From an uncultured Lachnospiraceae bacterium (GTDB lineage: Bacteria; Bacillota; Clostridia; Lachnospirales; Lachnospiraceae), in the NCBI GenBank assembly GCA_946552115.1, contig CAMNRH010000016.1, positions 1-64,000 of the forward strand: a DNA stretch of 64,000 bases, given 5' to 3'. Each line of letters begins with the position of its first letter. The stretch's first letter is position 1. A program made the position numbers and the translations under genes. The notes beneath the pieces were generated by a model that saw only the letters and a list, made by a program, of their open reading frames with translations, was not told the origin of the DNA and searched no databases. Positions 62,229 through 64,000 of this stretch are shown here, one piece after another.

Positions 62229-63020
62229 CTATTTTCCTTTCTCCTCTTCAATCAGTTCCTTAAGCTTCCTTGCGAGCTCTGCCGGAGTTCCTTCAAGCAT
62301 CGCCGCCTTTCTTCCTGACTTCGGTGAGAAAGAATCTACCACGACTGTCGGAGAGCCTTCTATCCCCACCTCGCCGGGAGAAAGCCCAAGCTCCGCATTT
62401 GTATAGGTTACAAGAGGCTTTGATTTTGCCGCCCGCTTTGTACGAAGTGTTGCGAGGCGCGGCTCATTGCAGCCGAAATTAAAGGAAATCATCGCCGGAA
62501 GCGCACACCGAATGCTCAGCTTTTTGTCATGAAACTTCTTCACCGCTACAATTTTACCGCTTTCGGATGCATCGTATTTTACACCCATAGCCTCCACAAT
62601 ATGAGGAATGGCAAGACATTCCGCCACCATTGCGCCGACCTGTCCGGTTGCTCCGTCTGCGGAAAGCGCTCCTCCTAAAATAAGGTCGAACTCTCCGTAT
62701 TTTTTAATCGCCGCCGCCAGCACCTTCGCTGTCGCAACGGTATCTCCTCCTGCTACGGCCCTGTCTGTAATCAGACAGGATTCGTCGCATCCAAGCGCCA
62801 TTGCATCCCGGAGTGCCTTTTCCGCATCCGGCGGTCCCATCGTAAATACGACCACCTTTCCTTCTGTCTGCTCCTTAAGAAGCATAGCCTCCTCGATTGC
62901 ATTAAGGTCGGCCGGATTTATCATACCCTCCGAACTTGCACGTACAAGTGCATGTGTCTCAGGATCTACGGTTACGTCGTTTGAAACCGGAACCTGTTTG
63001 ATAAGAACTGCTATATTCAT
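62229..63020 (-). CDS. etfB: Electron transfer flavoprotein, beta subunit
   Basis: Seen: 263 residues starting MNIAVLIKQVP, with NPADLNAIEEA (AMP/FAD-site region, about 37-47), the VVVFTMGPP strand, and the ADGATGQVGAMVAE motif (about 122-135). Length and order are standard. Ribosome site AGGAGG; 9 bases separate it from the upstream oxidoreductase, so the three genes form one operon (oxidoreductase-etfB-etfA). No acyl-CoA dehydrogenase gene is in view, unlike butyrate-type etf operons. Confidence 0.95.
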   Translation of the reverse strand: MNIAVLIKQVPVSNDVTVDPETHALVRASSEGMINPADLNAIEEAMLLKEQTEGKVVVFTMGPPDAEKALRDAMALGCDESCLITDRAVAGGDTVATAKVLAAAIKKYGEFDLILGGALSADGATGQVGAMVAECLAIPHIVEAMGVKYDASESGKIVAVKKFHDKKLSIRCALPAMISFNFGCNEPRLATLRTKRAAKSKPLVTYTNAELGLSPGEVGIEGSPTVVVDSFSPKSGRKAAMLEGTPAELARKLKELIEEEKGK

Positions 63021-63029
63021 GATTTCCTC

Positions 63030-64000
63030 CTACAAAAGACGCTTAAATGCCCAGTTTTCCAAAAGCGGCGTGCTCTCTCCACGCATAATTAATTTTGCAA
63101 GGTCACGGGTTGCAGCCGGCGCTTCAATGACACCGTTTCCGCCGTAGCCTGTGGAAAGCATATAGCCCTCGACCGGTGTTTCGCCTAAAATCGGCCAGAA
63201 ATCTTTCGGCTCCGCACGGTAAGATAACCAGGAGGATACAAGACCGCTGTCTACGATTCCCGGGACCTTAGCCTCAAGCTGGTCAAGCAAAAAGTCGATA
63301 AAGTAATCGTCTGTTCCGCCCGTTGCCGGCAATTTATCCGGATCCCACTGTCCCGCATGCATCGGATTACTTAAATCCATAGATAAGTGAGATTTACAGA
63401 TAAAGATATTGTCTCCTGCCCGAAGTCCGTAAAACTCCGGATATTTCAATACAGGAAACGTATAGTCTAATTTCTTTCCCGGAGGGCATAAGAAAAATGC
63501 TTCTGCCTTTGTATGCCAAATCGGCACATCAAGACCTGCCATCTCGCCCGTAAATTTACTCCACGGTCCGGTACAGTCGACAACTACGTCAAATTCATAC
63601 TCCTGTCCGTCATCCGTCTTAAGGCCTTTCACTTTTTTGTTCTCTACAATAACCTCTGTTACCTTAACGCCTGTTTTCACAATACCGCCGTTCTTCTGGA
63701 ACTTCTTTGCATAGGTATTGGAAATCATCGTTCCGTCAAAATATCCGTCGTCTGCCGTATAACCTGCGCCGAGAATATTATCTGTGGAAATGTCCGGTAA
63801 AATTTCCTTAATGCGATCCTTGTCCGTAATGTACTCGCCCGTATACCCTGCCGCTTTTGCAAGGGCAATACCGGTCTTAATCACTTTCTCTACCTCTTCA
63901 TTTGTAGCAACTACAAGTGTTCCGGTCTTATCAAAGCCCGCGGAGCCTTTCTCCTCCGCCTCCATCTTAAGATAAGACTCAAACCCGTAAAGTCTTACGT
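63030..64000 (-). CDS. DAO-family FAD oxidoreductase (5' end outside window)
   Basis: Seen: the frame is open to the window edge (the last window bases encode VRLYGFESYLK before the first in-window ATG), so the N-terminus with its GxGxxG loop is missing. The part present has the DAO-type middle and C-terminal segments: VVDCTGPWSKFTGEMAG, the substrate-domain strands, and the late TGYGGNGVIEAPAATRDLAKLI segment, the usual second FAD contact. Known relatives oxidise secondary or N-methyl amines (sarcosine, dimethylglycine, glycine). Inferred: a dehydrogenase that passes electrons to the neighbouring ETF. Substrate not known. Confidence 0.85.
   Translation of the reverse strand, partial: VRLYGFESYLKMEAEEKGSAGFDKTGTLVVATNEEVEKVIKTGIALAKAAGYTGEYITDKDRIKEILPDISTDNILGAGYTADDGYFDGTMISNTYAKKFQKNGGIVKTGVKVTEVIVENKKVKGLKTDDGQEYEFDVVVDCTGPWSKFTGEMAGLDVPIWHTKAEAFFLCPPGKKLDYTFPVLKYPEFYGLRAGDNIFICKSHLSMDLSNPMHAGQWDPDKLPATGGTDDYFIDFLLDQLEAKVPGIVDSGLVSSWLSYRAEPKDFWPILGETPVEGYMLSTGYGGNGVIEAPAATRDLAKLIMRGESTPLLENWAFKRLL

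Noticed and set aside
1-64000. tRNA, rRNA, CRISPR arrays, insertion sequences, prophage or origin
   Set aside because: I looked for tRNA-like cloverleafs in the gaps, evenly spaced repeats, transposase or integrase motifs and DnaA-box clusters and found none; short gaps leave little room. A covariance-model scan would be decisive for RNAs.

Overview
The window is a 64 kb piece of a low-to-mid GC Firmicutes chromosome, most likely a gut anaerobe of the Lachnospiraceae (class Clostridia). This is inferred from the genes: an NfnAB transhydrogenase, Rex, a formate-tetrahydrofolate ligase/FolD pair, a candidate Re-citrate synthase beside an NADP isocitrate dehydrogenase, Pta-AckA acetate formation, ETF linked to a flavin oxidoreductase, and the order pta-ackA-yceD-rpmF-plsX-acpP-rnc-smc-ftsY. 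Nearly all genes lie on the minus strand. I see no rRNA, tRNA, CRISPR array, insertion sequence or prophage, and no gene-free stretch over 300 bases.

Layout. 1-5.4 kb: flotillin (cut by the window edge), signal peptidase I, the KtrA/KtrB potassium system, RlmH and a ZIP metal transporter. 5.4-9.6 kb: NfnAB, a small membrane protein and an iron alcohol dehydrogenase whose promoter carries two Rex-type operators. 9.6-23.5 kb: a long minus-strand run rex-nnrD-alr-mazF-CBS protein-yebC-metY, then across a terminator hairpin tepA-ftsK-fhs-folD-zinc-ribbon/TPR protein. 23.6-25.6 kb: divergent ABC-F gene. 25.7-29.1 kb: Re-citrate-synthase-like gene, GntR regulator and icd in one operon with a perfect 22-bp palindrome on the promoter. 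29.2-40.2 kb: the housekeeping run pta, ackA, yceD, rpmF, plsX, acpP, rnc, smc, ftsY, ilvA. 40.3-43.1 kb: mgtE and tmcAL, divergent from overlapping promoters; mgtE has an attenuator-like leader. 43.2-44.6 kb: AraC/GyrI-like regulator with an ASCH-like partner. 44.6-50.9 kb: aldo/keto reductase, polA, coaE, walJ, degV and a small XRE regulator. 51-53.2 kb: a secreted Ig-like repeat protein whose signal peptide is out of frame. 53.2-56.1 kb: WYL regulator with a GyrI-like partner, and an XRE regulator. 56.1-61 kb: two-component system with an ABC exporter of the MacB/FtsX type. 61.2-64 kb: etfA, etfB and a flavin oxidoreductase cut by the window edge.

How it fits together. Several genes handle reducing power: Rex reads NADH/NAD+, the alcohol dehydrogenase uses NADH and appears to be its target, NfnAB links NADH, ferredoxin and NADPH, and ETF takes electrons from a flavin dehydrogenase. 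Citrate synthase plus Icd would make 2-oxoglutarate for glutamate. I see no single obviously new defence or metabolic system. The most useful new leads are regulatory: the Rex double site, the GntR palindrome, the mgtE leader and the tepA start buried in a terminator. Two gene-level oddities stand out: the frameshifted surface protein and the MazF without an antitoxin.
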